A stretch of DNA of 64,000 nucleotides from Ohtaekwangia sp036503775 (GTDB lineage: Bacteria; Bacteroidota; Bacteroidia; Cytophagales; Cyclobacteriaceae). Where the stretch lies: positions 1 to 64,000 of the forward strand of contig DASXWH010000113.1 of assembly GCA_036503775.1 (NCBI GenBank), in the 5' to 3' direction. The position numbers and the translations under genes were made by a program. A model generated the notes under the pieces. That model did no database searches, was not told where the DNA came from, and was given only the letters and a program-made list of their open reading frames with translations. Below, piece by piece: positions 42,254 through 51,980 of this stretch (position 1 is its first letter; each line of letters begins with the position of its first letter).

Positions 42254-43582
42254 TCAGACCAGGCTTATACCTTTAATTTTCCGGTATAAACCAAGCGCAT
42301 GACGGTCTGTTAATCCGGAAATGAAATCGATAATCAGACGAAGCATCAGATAGGTATTGTCGTTGGCCCTGATCGCAGATTCAATTTCCGGAGGAAGAAG
42401 CTTTTGGAGGTTTTCGTATTTCCGGGATTCTTTTTTCTGCTGCAGGTATTCACCGGCCCTGGTGAATTCTTCCAGCAGTCCGGGTAACACTTCATGACCT
42501 GAAGCTTCAATCTCTACCACATTCCGGGCTTTATAAATTTTTACCCGGGATACCTTGATGATCTGAGCCAGCGCTTCCTTTGAAGGACAGACATCTGCTA
42601 ACGCTGTATCAAACTTTCCGGATAATATTTCAGTTTCATGATCGAGAAAAAGCGTGGCACATTCATCCATAAGGTCACCGATTGCCAATGCACGAAGGTA
42701 TCCGATCTTTTCCTGTTGATTACCCAGCTGATCCAGCTTGCCCAGCTTGGATTTATTTTTTGTCAGCACATTTTCAAAAAGTGACCTGGCCTCTTCGTAA
42801 GGAACAAGACCAAGACTGCAACCATCTTCGAGGTCAATAATGCTGTAACAAATATCGTCTGCTGCTTCTACCAGAAATGCCAGTGGGTGACGGTTCCAGT
42901 GTGAACCTTCTCCCTTTATTAATTGAAGGGTCTGTGCTACTTCTGAAAATATTTCTTTCTCTGTCTGAAAGAACCCAAACTTCTTCTGGCTTCTTTTTGA
43001 TTTATCACGCGTTGGAAAAAAAGCCGGACATGGATATTTCGTAAATGCACCTAAGGTGGCGTAGGTGAGTTTTAGTCCATATTGATTTTTATTCAGGATA
43101 CGGAAACCCTGAGCGTTTCCTTCAAACTTGGTGAGGTCGCTCCATTGTTCTTCACTTACATTACTTTTAAAAGACAATCCTTGTGGATGATGCAGAAAAA
43201 AATCAGAGATCGCATCTTCACCGGCATGTCCGAAAGGTGGATTACCTAAATCATGGGCAAGCGATGCAGCGGCAACAATGGCTCCGAAATCAAACAATGA
43301 AAAGTTTTTAGCCAACAAATCATGCCGTTTCAGAATCTCTTCCCCTACACGTCTTCCCAGGGAACGGCCAACACTCGATACCTCGAGACTGTGGGTTAGC
43401 CGGGTATGAACAAAGTCATGTTCGGGCAGTGGGTGGACTTGCGTTTTATCCTGAAGCCTTCGGAAAGGATGTGAGAAAATTATGCGGTCATAGTCCTGTT
43501 CAAAAGCACTGCGCGATTGCTCAAACGAAGTTCCCTGTTTCTGCCCTTTCCGGTCTGATGATAAAAGCTGACTCCATTCCAT
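42254..43582 (-). CDS. dgt: Deoxyguanosinetriphosphate triphosphohydrolase (dGTPase)
   Basis: 442 residues, HD superfamily. Metal-binding pattern: HTRLTHSLEVSSVGR, AHDLGNPPFGHAGEDAI and the later EAADDICYSIIDLEDG. It cleaves dGTP (or other dNTPs when allosterically activated) to deoxynucleoside and triphosphate, and affects dNTP pools. Third gene of a glyS / MtfA-like / dgt run, 37 bases after the peptidase gene. Confidence 0.93.
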   Translation of the reverse strand: MEWSQLLSSDRKGQKQGTSFEQSRSAFEQDYDRIIFSHPFRRLQDKTQVHPLPEHDFVHTRLTHSLEVSSVGRSLGRRVGEEILKRHDLLAKNFSLFDFGAIVAAASLAHDLGNPPFGHAGEDAISDFFLHHPQGLSFKSNVSEEQWSDLTKFEGNAQGFRILNKNQYGLKLTYATLGAFTKYPCPAFFPTRDKSKRSQKKFGFFQTEKEIFSEVAQTLQLIKGEGSHWNRHPLAFLVEAADDICYSIIDLEDGCSLGLVPYEEARSLFENVLTKNKSKLGKLDQLGNQQEKIGYLRALAIGDLMDECATLFLDHETEILSGKFDTALADVCPSKEALAQIIKVSRVKIYKARNVVEIEASGHEVLPGLLEEFTRAGEYLQQKKESRKYENLQKLLPPEIESAIRANDNTYLMLRLIIDFISGLTDRHALGLYRKIKGISLV

Positions 43583-43619
43583 AAATCAAAATTACCTGCA
43601 AGGATATTCTTTTATTCCT

Positions 43620-44465
43620 TCACGACAAAGGATCAGAAGGCAGAGATCGTGGTGAGTTGATCGTCTCCTGAAGTAAAAGCGGATCCAGATTCAGAAGCTT
43701 ACTGAGAATGTCGTACAATTCAGGAATTTGCTGTTTAAAGGCTTCAGAACGCTCAAAGAAATTTTCTACCGAAACAGCAAAGAACTCGTGCACATTGGCA
43801 CAGGCATATGGACGAAAAAATGATTCACTCCAGTTTTGAGTATTGTTGCAGATGTTTTGAGCCAGTTCATCAAATTTTTCCAGCAGATGCTCATCAAAAA
43901 AATCATCCTCATCGTTACGGATAATATTTTCCAACCGCAGGGCGTGGGCCATTTCATGCAAGCCTAAATTAATGGAGTCTGTTGGGGTAATGTATCCATC
44001 GATGAAACTTTGCCAGGAAAGCACGATTACCCTGAATCGAGGGTTTACCTCTCCTTTGTGAAATCGTTTCGTAATAGAAGAGTAGTAGTCATTGGGGTAT
44101 ACCAGTATTTTATTGAAATGCTGCAGGTAAAGATCGGGTAATCCGAATGTAAGCTGAACAGCTGAGGCTGCGATCAAAACTTTAGCCTCTATGGATACTT
44201 CATCTACATTGCGGGGAATGAACTGTTTGCGATAGATAAAATAGCAAACCTTTCTTTCAAACTTGATCTTATTCGGTGCAGATAACTGCTGGTAAAAACG
44301 GAAGTACTTCTGTAAAATGTCCTTGAACTGCTGAGGCACAGGAAGTACCTGGCTCCGGATCGGAGCCGCCTTCCTGCCAACCTCTTCGTAACCTTCTCCT
44401 ATTTCCTTCTGATAACGATATACAAAAAGGATAATCACTCCGGAGATGACTACAAAAGCAATCAT
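43620..44465 (-). CDS. MtfA-like M90 zinc metallopeptidase
   Basis: 281 residues. An N-terminal helix (about 1-16) precedes a domain matching MtfA: IEAKVLIAASAVQLTFGL, ILVYPNDYYS, VLSWQSFIDG, the zinc motif HEMAH, and EFFAVSVENFFE which gives a third ligand. E. coli MtfA is an aminopeptidase that interacts with the repressor Mlc; no Mlc or PTS gene is seen here. Its start overlaps the last base of glyS, so translation is probably coupled. Confidence 0.88.
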   Translation of the reverse strand: MIAFVVISGVIILFVYRYQKEIGEGYEEVGRKAAPIRSQVLPVPQQFKDILQKYFRFYQQLSAPNKIKFERKVCYFIYRKQFIPRNVDEVSIEAKVLIAASAVQLTFGLPDLYLQHFNKILVYPNDYYSSITKRFHKGEVNPRFRVIVLSWQSFIDGYITPTDSINLGLHEMAHALRLENIIRNDEDDFFDEHLLEKFDELAQNICNNTQNWSESFFRPYACANVHEFFAVSVENFFERSEAFKQQIPELYDILSKLLNLDPLLLQETINSPRSLPSDPLS

Positions 44466-46006
44466 CAGATTTTGCGTAAAATGTTATTGATCGAACAGGC
44501 GTCTACTAATTTCGATTTCAGATCAGCTGTCTTGATGCGCTCCTGCTTCATGGTGTCGCGATCACGGATGGTCACCGTATCATCTTCGAGTGTTTGGTGA
44601 TCGATGGTAATGCAGTACGGTGTTCCGATCGCGTCCTGTCTGCGGTAGCGTTTTCCGATCGCATCTTTTTCCTCATAGAAGCAGCGTAAATCGTACTTCA
44701 GCTCATTCATGATGGCTTCAGCTTTTTCAGGAAGCCCGTCTTTCTTGGTCAATGGAAGTATCGCCACTTTATGAGGAGCAAGCGGGGCCGGAATGCGAAG
44801 CACTACGCGTTCACTGCCATCCTCCAGTTTTTCTTCGGTATATGATTTGGCCAGAACAGAAAGGAACATGCGGTCCAATCCAACTGAAGTCTCTACAACA
44901 TAAGGAATGAATGACTGATTCGTTTCTGAATCGAAGTACTGCAGCTTCTTGCCTGAATACTTTTCATGATTTTTCAAATCGAAATCAGTGCGGGAGTGAA
45001 TGCCTTCCAGCTCGCGGAATCCCATCGGGAAATTAAACTGAATATCACAGGCTGCGTTGGCGTAATGAGCCAGGTTAAGGTGATCATGGAAACGATAATT
45101 TTCAGTTCCCAGACCCAGGGCCTGATGCCATTTCATTCTCTTTTCTTTCCAGTACTCGTACCATTTCATCTCTTCACCAGGTTTGATGAAGAATTGCATT
45201 TCCATTTGTTCGAATTCACGCATCCGGAATATGAATTGCCGCGCAACGATCTCATTGCGGAATGCCTTGCCGATCTGAGCAATACCAAACGGAATTTTCA
45301 TACGGCCGGTCTTCTGCACGTTCAGGAAGTTTACAAAAATACCTTGCGCAGTTTCCGGACGGAGATAGATCTTGTTGGCGTCTTCAGCCAGCGAGCCAAT
45401 TTCAGTAGAGAACATCAGGTTGAACTGGCGTACGTCTGTCCAGTTTTTTGTTCCGGAAATCGGATCCGTGATTTCCAGGTCTACAACCAATTGCTTCATG
45501 GCTACCATGTCACCGCTACCCATCGCTGCCTTCAGGCGTTCATTGATATCATCAATCTTCTTCTGGTATTCGAGGACGCGCGCATTGGTGCTGACAAACA
45601 TGGCACGGTCAAAGTTTTCAAACCGCTTGGCTGCTTTCTCCACTTCCTTTTCAATTTTCTCTTCCAGCTTTTCGATAACACCTTCAATCAGCTGATCGGC
45701 CCGGAAACGTTTTTTAGAATCCTTGTTGTCGATCATCGGATCATTGAATGCATCTACGTGTCCGGAGGCTTTCCAGGTAGTAGGGTGCATAAAGATGGCA
45801 GCATCGATGCCCACAATGTTATCGTGGAGGAGGGTCATGAACTTCCACCAATACTCTTTAATATTATTTTTCAGTTCCGCCCCGTTCTGCCCATAGTCAT
45901 ATACTGAGCTGAGGCCGTCATAAATTTCACTGGATGGAAAAACAAACCCATACTCCTTGGCATGGGCAATTACATTTTTGAAAAGGTTGTCTTCTTGAGC
46001 TGCCAT
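44465..46006 (-). CDS. glyS: Glycyl-tRNA synthetase, alpha2 type
   Basis: 513 residues in one chain, the homodimeric (archaeal/eukaryotic-like) form, not the alpha2beta2 form. Class II motifs: YLRPETAQGIFVNF, motif 2 KAFRNEIVARQFIFRMREFEQ (in part), and motif 3 VGLDRMFL. The anticodon-binding domain follows (APHKVAILPLTKK). The ATG at 46006 starts MAAQEDNLF; a -7 element ends six bases before it. It leads the glyS / MtfA-like / dgt run. Confidence 0.95.
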   Translation of the reverse strand: MAAQEDNLFKNVIAHAKEYGFVFPSSEIYDGLSSVYDYGQNGAELKNNIKEYWWKFMTLLHDNIVGIDAAIFMHPTTWKASGHVDAFNDPMIDNKDSKKRFRADQLIEGVIEKLEEKIEKEVEKAAKRFENFDRAMFVSTNARVLEYQKKIDDINERLKAAMGSGDMVAMKQLVVDLEITDPISGTKNWTDVRQFNLMFSTEIGSLAEDANKIYLRPETAQGIFVNFLNVQKTGRMKIPFGIAQIGKAFRNEIVARQFIFRMREFEQMEMQFFIKPGEEMKWYEYWKEKRMKWHQALGLGTENYRFHDHLNLAHYANAACDIQFNFPMGFRELEGIHSRTDFDLKNHEKYSGKKLQYFDSETNQSFIPYVVETSVGLDRMFLSVLAKSYTEEKLEDGSERVVLRIPAPLAPHKVAILPLTKKDGLPEKAEAIMNELKYDLRCFYEEKDAIGKRYRRQDAIGTPYCITIDHQTLEDDTVTIRDRDTMKQERIKTADLKSKLVDACSINNILRKI

Positions 46007-46012
46007 AAGCGG

Positions 46013-46020
46013 CAAAGATA
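46013..46020 (-). promoter_or_regulatory. Bacteroidota -7 element of glyS
   Basis: The minus strand reads TATCTTTG, an exact -7 match, ending six bases before the glyS ATG. The transcript would be nearly leaderless, as predicted for pyrC. Confidence 0.58.
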
Positions 46021-46025
46021 ATATT

Positions 46026-46048
46026 AGTCCACAGTCCACAGTCGGACT
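46026..46048. repeat. Short tandem ACAGTCC words upstream of glyS
   Basis: AGTCCACAGTCCACAGTC is followed at once by GGACT, so the outer AGTCC/GGACT can pair. It resembles half of the larger intergenic inverted repeats in this window. Confidence 0.4.
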
Positions 46049-46084
46049 GACAATAGATTTTTAGTGCATTACTATTAACACTTG

Positions 46085-47374
46085 TTAGTAGGGGAGTATA
46101 ACGGTGAATTCAGAACCCTTTCCGTAGACCGATTCAAATTGGATTGAGCCGTTTAGCTTTTCAACCGTTTCTTTTACGATGTATAAACCCAGCCCGGAGC
46201 CTTTGGAGTTTTCGGTGGCCCGGTAGAACATTTCAAAAATTCGCGGAAGGTGTTCTTCCGGAATGCCTATACCATTGTCAGCAACAGAAAGCTTGTAACC
46301 CTTAGGTGAAGTTGATGCTCCTATCCGGACAAAGGAACTTTCTTTACTGTTGTCACTGTACTTAATCGAATTACCCACAAGGTTATTCAGTATGACTGCT
46401 AACCGTGAATGATCTGTACACCATTGCAGATCAGGCGTGATGTCTACGTTAATATCGATGGGTCGTTGAGTGCTGGAATATTTCAGACCATCCAGTACAC
46501 TTTCTACCGTGTTTAAGACGGAGATATTTTCCTTCTGTACAGACGTTCTGGAGTTTCGTGAAAAATCGATGATATCGTGAATGAACTGATCCAGCCGGTG
46601 TACCCGTGAGTTTATCAGAAGCAAGCACTTTTCTATTTCTTTTGGGTCGTTGGTATGTCGTGCCAGGTTGGTCAATCCAAGAATGGAAGTAAGCGGTGCA
46701 CGCAGATCATGTGATGCACTGTAAACAAACCGGTCCAATTCGTCATTGGCTTTTTGAAGGGCTTCGTTCTGAGCTGTGATTTCCTGCTGTTTGATCTTGA
46801 GTTTCTCTTCAGACATGTAGTTTAACTTCACCATAAGATGAACCACAATACTGGCAGCTATAGTCCCCATTACAAAATTGATCAGTTGATTAGACCGGAT
46901 GTAGTATTCCGGGTATGTAGAATCAGGCAGCAAAGAATAGCCGGTTGAAAAACCAAAAATAAATAAGGCAACCGTGATGCCTGTGACAGCAATAGCAATC
47001 CATCGTTGCTGATAGCCGAAAAGGGCAAAGGCACTGATGGAAATAATGATATAGTAGAAATGTGTGTCCGTTTCAAAATGTGACTGAGAAGCAAATAAAA
47101 AAACAATCAATATTACCGTGATGAGAAAAACCAACTTGCCAAGCATGTGCATTCCTTTTCTATTCACCAGCAGACTCACTGTGCTGCCCGTCATCAATAA
47201 TAGATAGGCAAAGAGCGAGTCTTCAATTGACAGGATGGTATTATAAATCAGGTAGAACGAACTGATTGCCATACACAGCAAAGACAGATAGCCCACCAGC
47301 AGAGCCCGTTTTGAATCGGAGTCTGATGGGATAATTAAATCTTTTCGTACAATGATGTGCCGGAGGAGGGTCAT
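46085..47374 (-). CDS. Multi-pass membrane sensor histidine kinase (tandem copy 2)
   Basis: 429 residues. About six membrane helices (roughly 22-190) with very short loops, then a coiled linker and kinase. H-box SASHDLRAPLTSILGLTNLA, N-box LNNLVGNSIKYSD, G1 VADNGIGIPEEHL, G2 GSGLGLYIVKE. It is a paralogue of the next gene upstream, 16 bases away, with the same layout and near-identical H-box and G2. The lack of a large external domain suggests it senses the membrane or a small ligand within it. No response regulator nearby. Confidence 0.92.
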   Translation of the reverse strand: MTLLRHIIVRKDLIIPSDSDSKRALLVGYLSLLCMAISSFYLIYNTILSIEDSLFAYLLLMTGSTVSLLVNRKGMHMLGKLVFLITVILIVFLFASQSHFETDTHFYYIIISISAFALFGYQQRWIAIAVTGITVALFIFGFSTGYSLLPDSTYPEYYIRSNQLINFVMGTIAASIVVHLMVKLNYMSEEKLKIKQQEITAQNEALQKANDELDRFVYSASHDLRAPLTSILGLTNLARHTNDPKEIEKCLLLINSRVHRLDQFIHDIIDFSRNSRTSVQKENISVLNTVESVLDGLKYSSTQRPIDINVDITPDLQWCTDHSRLAVILNNLVGNSIKYSDNSKESSFVRIGASTSPKGYKLSVADNGIGIPEEHLPRIFEMFYRATENSKGSGLGLYIVKETVEKLNGSIQFESVYGKGSEFTVILPY

Positions 47375-47390
47375 GGCTTCGTATGAGCGG

Positions 47391-48671
47391 TTATCCTTTG
47401 GGTAACTTGACTGTAAATGTAGACCCTATACCGGGGGCCGATTCAAGGTGAATCGATCCGGCTAATTTGGAAAGCGTTTCTTTCACAATATAAAGTCCGA
47501 GTCCGGATCCTTTAGACTGTTCGTTACCACGGTAGAACATGTCATATATTTTATAATGAAGCTCGGGTGCTATTCCCTGCCCATTGTCCTCTACTTTCAA
47601 ATAGAACACACGGCCATTGGTTTGATGCTTTAACCGGATAAAACGATCGTCTTTGCGGGAGTCGTGGTATCGCATGGCATTGGATATCAGATTGCTCATG
47701 ATAATACGCAGGCGATTCTTATCGGTTTCAATAACCTGTCCTTCGGGGATGTCAATCTCGAAATTAATATTAGACGCGTCAGGAGAGTACCGAAGGCTTT
47801 CCCAGATTTCGCGAGCCATTTCCGAAAGGTCTATTTTCTCACGAATGATCTCCAGACGATTATTGCGGGAGTAATCGGTAATATCTTTAATGAATTTGTC
47901 GAGTGAGTGCACCCGGTCTTTCATCATTCCCAGGTATCGTTTTGCTTCTTCCGGATTTTGCGTATGCGCAATAATGTTGATTAGTCCCAGCACCGAAGTA
48001 AGTGGCGCACGCAGATCATGTGAGGTGCTGTATACAAACCGGTCAAGTTCGGTATTGGTTTTTAAAAGCATCTCGTTGCTTTGCAGCAACTGAATATCAT
48101 TGTAATGATTCAGACTTATGAGCAGGTACACGCCCATGGTAGATGCGGGTAACGCAAATGTGAAGTTGATTATAGCCGAAAGCAACATCATGTCTTCCGA
48201 ATATTCACGCCTCGGAAGGATGCTGAAATCAACAAAATAGGCGAGCGCAAATAATACATAGGTAAACGTTGCAAAAAGTATGGAGAACAATCTTTGCTTG
48301 TAGTTGAATACAGCAAACGCGGCAATCGCATTTACGATAAAGAAAGCAAATGTGCCTGTTCCCAATGATTCGCTGGACGCAAAAAGATAAACAACAATAT
48401 TGATGGTAGGAAGCAGGAAATAATTGGCCATGCAATGGTCTCCCTGGCGGTGAATGAAAATGGATAAGCCAAGAAAGAAAATACCTGTGACATAAACCGG
48501 GAGTGTGCCATAGCTGCCAATGACCAGATCGAACAGAAAAAAGAAACTCAGGAATGCTATTCCCATTAAAGCAAACTGGCCCGACAGCATTACCTGTTTG
48601 TATTGGCTCCAGGATTCTATGTATTTGTCTTCACCAATGATGAGGTTTCGAATCTTTTTCTTCAGCACCAT
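47391..48671 (-). CDS. Multi-pass membrane sensor histidine kinase (tandem copy 1)
   Basis: 426 residues, same layout as the downstream copy: about six helices, then HisKA and HATPase_c. H-box STSHDLRAPLTSVLGLINII, N-box MSNLISNAMRYHD, G1 VEDNGQGIAPEL, G2 GSGLGLYIVKE. All catalytic boxes are intact in both copies, so neither is obviously decaying. The two probably share one transcript from upstream of 48671. Partner unknown. Confidence 0.92.
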   Translation of the reverse strand: MVLKKKIRNLIIGEDKYIESWSQYKQVMLSGQFALMGIAFLSFFFLFDLVIGSYGTLPVYVTGIFFLGLSIFIHRQGDHCMANYFLLPTINIVVYLFASSESLGTGTFAFFIVNAIAAFAVFNYKQRLFSILFATFTYVLFALAYFVDFSILPRREYSEDMMLLSAIINFTFALPASTMGVYLLISLNHYNDIQLLQSNEMLLKTNTELDRFVYSTSHDLRAPLTSVLGLINIIAHTQNPEEAKRYLGMMKDRVHSLDKFIKDITDYSRNNRLEIIREKIDLSEMAREIWESLRYSPDASNINFEIDIPEGQVIETDKNRLRIIMSNLISNAMRYHDSRKDDRFIRLKHQTNGRVFYLKVEDNGQGIAPELHYKIYDMFYRGNEQSKGSGLGLYIVKETLSKLAGSIHLESAPGIGSTFTVKLPKG

Positions 48672-48897
48672 ATCAACCTACTATTTCGATTACAAAAGTA
48701 GTTGGGTGTCCTTATATAGATTCTGGCATAACACAGTCAACTATATTCATGCAAGATTTTTGTTGGATTTGAAGAAGATTGGTCTTGCGTTGCTGAATTT
48801 TTATCTGCTAACGTTGCCGTTAATCGAAAATCTGCCCTGGAGCCCTGCAGAGCTAATCGTGTTGTCTTGAAATAAAATCAATATCTTTCCTCACTTC

Positions 48898-49782
48898 ATG
48901 ATTTCATCTTTCAGAAAAATCGGTGTTGCCATAGCCTTTTCACCCCGTATTAAAGCGGTGCTGTCAGAAGCCGCACGCTTTAAAAAGATGTGGAATGCCG
49001 AGCTGGTACTGATCCATGTGGGCGACCACGGAGAACATCAGGAAAGCGTACTTCAAAACCTTTTGCACGAAACCAGTCTTTCCGGTCTGAATGATGTGAA
49101 AGTTTTCTGGCTGAAAGGTAAACCTGCAGAGCAGATTCTGGCTACCTGCAAAAAGGAAGGTGTTGATTTGCTTCTGGCGGGAGCATTAAAAAAAGAAAAT
49201 CTGCTGAAGTATTATCTGGGAACTATTGCCCTGAAAATTTTGCGCAAGGCAGATTGTTCCGTGCTTATGCTCACCGATCCTTCTGAAACACCTCAACCCT
49301 TCCGGAATATTGTTGTAAATGCAGAAGACAGCCCGTTTGTTGAAGATGCGCTGGCTACTGCCTGTTTTATTGGTATCAAGGAAAATGCCATGTGGCTGCA
49401 TGTGGTCAGGGAAATTAAAATGTATGGCCTTACCATGTCAGCCGCTGAACAGTGTTCAGAAGAAGAATATGATCACCTTCGTCAAAACCTGGTGAAAGAA
49501 GAAGTTGATAACGTTGAAAAAATATTGACCCGCATTCCCCATGAGAGCTTAAAGGTGAACATCAAACTGGTTTCCGGGAAATCGGGCTTTGAGCTATCCA
49601 AATTTTCACAACGCAAGCATGCAGATCTGTTAGTGATAGGTGGCTCCCCTCGGAAGTTTTCATTTTTTGATCGAGTATTTCCGCATGATCAGGAGTACAT
49701 TTTTGCTGACCTGCCTTGTAATATCCTGGTAGTTCATCCCCGTAAAGCGAGCGAATTAAGAAAGGAGGCAAATCATGGTTAG
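48898..49782 (+). CDS. Tandem universal stress protein (two UspA domains)
   Basis: 294 residues. The first UspA domain (about 1-140) contains the ADCSVLML end strand; the second (about 141-290) has an ATP-binding-like GGSPRKFSFFDRVF and ends with CNILVVHP. Cytoplasmic, no signal peptide. Its last eight bases overlap the antiporter gene, so the two are translated together. UspA proteins are often fused to or paired with CPA antiporters and probably regulate them through nucleotide binding. A near-consensus TATCTTTC lies just upstream. Confidence 0.9.
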   Translation: MISSFRKIGVAIAFSPRIKAVLSEAARFKKMWNAELVLIHVGDHGEHQESVLQNLLHETSLSGLNDVKVFWLKGKPAEQILATCKKEGVDLLLAGALKKENLLKYYLGTIALKILRKADCSVLMLTDPSETPQPFRNIVVNAEDSPFVEDALATACFIGIKENAMWLHVVREIKMYGLTMSAAEQCSEEEYDHLRQNLVKEEVDNVEKILTRIPHESLKVNIKLVSGKSGFELSKFSQRKHADLLVIGGSPRKFSFFDRVFPHDQEYIFADLPCNILVVHPRKASELRKEANHG

Positions 49783-51004
49783 GTTGGGTCACGCTGATAT
49801 TGTCCATCTTCTCGTACAATTAGCAGTGATGCTGATTGTAGGAAGAATGTTCGCGGAGATCGCGCGCAAATTCAAACAGCCAGCGGTGATCGGTGAACTG
49901 ATAGCGGGGATATTACTCGGTCCAACCATATTAGGCATGATACAGCCGGAGTGGTTCCATACACTTTTCCCTGTTCCGAGTGGCGCAGGTACTGTATTAT
50001 CCGGAATGGTGCAGGTGGCTGTCGTGATGCTGTTATTTATTGCCGGACTTGAAGTTGATCTTCATATTGTATGGCAACAGGGTAGACAGGCAATTTCAAC
50101 CAGCTTTATTGGTTTGATAATTCCATTCATGCTGGGTTTTATCTTTCCTTACTTCTTTCCTGAATTTTTTGGTATTGCGGATACACATGCTCACCTGATC
50201 TTTGCGCTGTTCATGGGTACTGCTATGGCTATCTCGGCTTTGCCTGTAATTGTCCGCATTCTGATGGACATTAATTTGTTCAAATCCCGAATGGGGTTGT
50301 TGGTCGTAGCCTCTGCCATGGTAGACGATGTCATCGGCTGGATGATCTTTTCAGTGATTCTGGGAATGATCGGAAAAGGAAGTGATATACCGGTATGGAA
50401 TACAGCATTACTTACCTTGACTTTTGCTGCATTCATGCTAACGATAGGCCGTGGAATGCTTAACCGCATGTTACCCTGGGTGAACAGAAAACTCGCGTGG
50501 CCTGGAGGTGTGCTTTCACTTTCGCTCGCACTTTGTTTTCTCGCTGCCGCGTTTACAGAATTCATTGGCATTCATGCTATCTTCGGTGCATTCATCATGG
50601 GTGTTGCCTTAGGTGATTCTGAACATTTCTCGGAACGTGCCAAAGAAATTGTTCATCAGTTCATCAATAATATTTTTGCACCCCTCTTTTTTGTTTCCAT
50701 CGGATTACGGGTAAACTTCTTCACCAACTTCGATTTCTTTTTAACCCTGGCGATCATCGTAATTGCCTTTGCGGGTAAAATCGTTGGTGCAGGTTTAGGT
50801 ACGCGTCTCGGTGGTTTCAGCTGGAAAGAATCGCTTGCAGCCGGGTTTGGATTGAATGCCCGCGGAGCTATGGAAATTATTCTTGGTTTGATCGCATTGG
50901 AAAATGGACTGATCAATGAGAAGGTATTTGTCTCCCTTATTATTATGGCGCTTGTTACCAGCATGTCCAGCGGACCGCTGATGAAGTGGAGTTTGAGGAA
51001 ATGA
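49775..51004 (+). CDS. CPA2-family cation:proton antiporter
   Basis: 409 residues and about 12 helices forming a Na+/H+ exchanger domain. Key blocks: FKQPAVIGELIAGILLGPTILG (in part), IAGLEVDLHIVW, the ion-binding ASAMVDDVIGWMIF with two adjacent aspartates, and NARGAMEIILGLIALE. There is no C-terminal TrkA-N domain, unlike KefB/C, so control may come from the overlapping UspA protein. Exchange of Na+ or K+ for H+ is expected; the ion is not determined. It ends seven bases before the convergent mazG. Confidence 0.91.
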   Translation: MVRLGHADIVHLLVQLAVMLIVGRMFAEIARKFKQPAVIGELIAGILLGPTILGMIQPEWFHTLFPVPSGAGTVLSGMVQVAVVMLLFIAGLEVDLHIVWQQGRQAISTSFIGLIIPFMLGFIFPYFFPEFFGIADTHAHLIFALFMGTAMAISALPVIVRILMDINLFKSRMGLLVVASAMVDDVIGWMIFSVILGMIGKGSDIPVWNTALLTLTFAAFMLTIGRGMLNRMLPWVNRKLAWPGGVLSLSLALCFLAAAFTEFIGIHAIFGAFIMGVALGDSEHFSERAKEIVHQFINNIFAPLFFVSIGLRVNFFTNFDFFLTLAIIVIAFAGKIVGAGLGTRLGGFSWKESLAAGFGLNARGAMEIILGLIALENGLINEKVFVSLIIMALVTSMSSGPLMKWSLRK

Positions 51005-51011
51005 TTTTCAC

Positions 51012-51830
51012 CTAACGACTAATACCCTTCGCTCTTTCCCAATACACATCCATTTCCGCTAAGGTCATCTCACCCATTTTTTTACCGTCTTTTGCCGATT
51101 CTGATTCCAGGTATTGAAAGCGCTTGATGAATTTTTTATTGGTGCGCTCCAGGGCTTCTTCCGGATCGATATTGATGAAGCGTGCATAGTTAACAAGCGA
51201 GAAAAGCAAATCACCAAATTCAGCCAACGCTTTTTCTTTGTTGATGGCTTCGTTTGATTCGGCATTGAATTCTTTTTTAAACTCCTGCATTTCTTCTTCT
51301 ACTTTCTCCCACACCTGTTCTTTCTTTTCCCAATCGAAACCTACTCCCCGTGCCTTGTCCTGTATACGAATAGCTTTCACCAGAGCAGGCAATGATTTTG
51401 GCACACCTTCCAGAACGGACGTGTTACCCGTTTTTAATTTAATCTTTTCCCAATTTGTTTTTACAGTTTCCTCATCATCAGCCACCACATCACCATAAAC
51501 ATGCGGATGGCGTTCTATCAGTTTTTCACAAATGGCATTTAAAACATCAGCGATGTCAAATGCTTTTTTTTCGGACGCGATTCGCGCATAAAAAATATTG
51601 TGAAGCATCAGATCGCCCAGTTCTTTCTTTACCTCGTTGAGATTACCTTCCAGAATGGAATCGGAGAGCTCATATGTTTCTTCGATCGTCAGGTGCCGCA
51701 GGCTTTCTAAGGTTTGTTTTTTATCCCAGGGGCAATTTTCGCGGAGCTCATCCATGATGGTAAGCAGCCGGTCAAAGGCTTTCAATTTGGCTTCACGGTT
51801 TACATCGGGTTGGGAAAGTATTTTTTTCAT
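51012..51830 (-). CDS. mazG: Nucleoside triphosphate pyrophosphohydrolase MazG
   Basis: 272 residues with two MazG-like all-alpha domains. The N-terminal domain carries CPWDKKQTLESLRHLTIEETYELSDSI (in part) and KKELGDLML, the EExxE-12-28-ExxD metal pattern; a second acidic set (EEMQEFKKEF, ALAEFGDLLFSLVN) lies near 180-225. It hydrolyses NTPs and dNTPs to monophosphates, limiting non-canonical nucleotides. Monocistronic. Confidence 0.93.
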   Translation of the reverse strand: MKKILSQPDVNREAKLKAFDRLLTIMDELRENCPWDKKQTLESLRHLTIEETYELSDSILEGNLNEVKKELGDLMLHNIFYARIASEKKAFDIADVLNAICEKLIERHPHVYGDVVADDEETVKTNWEKIKLKTGNTSVLEGVPKSLPALVKAIRIQDKARGVGFDWEKKEQVWEKVEEEMQEFKKEFNAESNEAINKEKALAEFGDLLFSLVNYARFINIDPEEALERTNKKFIKRFQYLESESAKDGKKMGEMTLAEMDVYWERAKGISR

Positions 51831-51947
51831 ACTGAAAAAATTCTGAAATGATTTGAGGTCAATCTACAATCTAATTTCAGTAATCAAAACGACTGTTTAC
51901 CGGCATTTAGTTCTGTTATCTGATCGTGCTACTTTATCTTTTCTTTC

Positions 51948-51955
51948 TATTTTTG
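51948..51955 (+). promoter_or_regulatory. Bacteroidota -7 element of the phosphohexomutase gene
   Basis: TATTTTTG, an exact -7 match, ends 25 bases before the GTG start at 51981. No good -33 is seen. Confidence 0.55.
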
Positions 51956-51980
51956 CTGTCCATTAAAATCCCATACAAAA

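Noticed and set aside
44966..45907. A 313-codon open frame on the plus strand
   Set aside because: It lies wholly antisense to glyS, which has every class II motif. The protein is low in recognisable order and rich in His, Phe and Leu as expected from a shadow of the coding strand.
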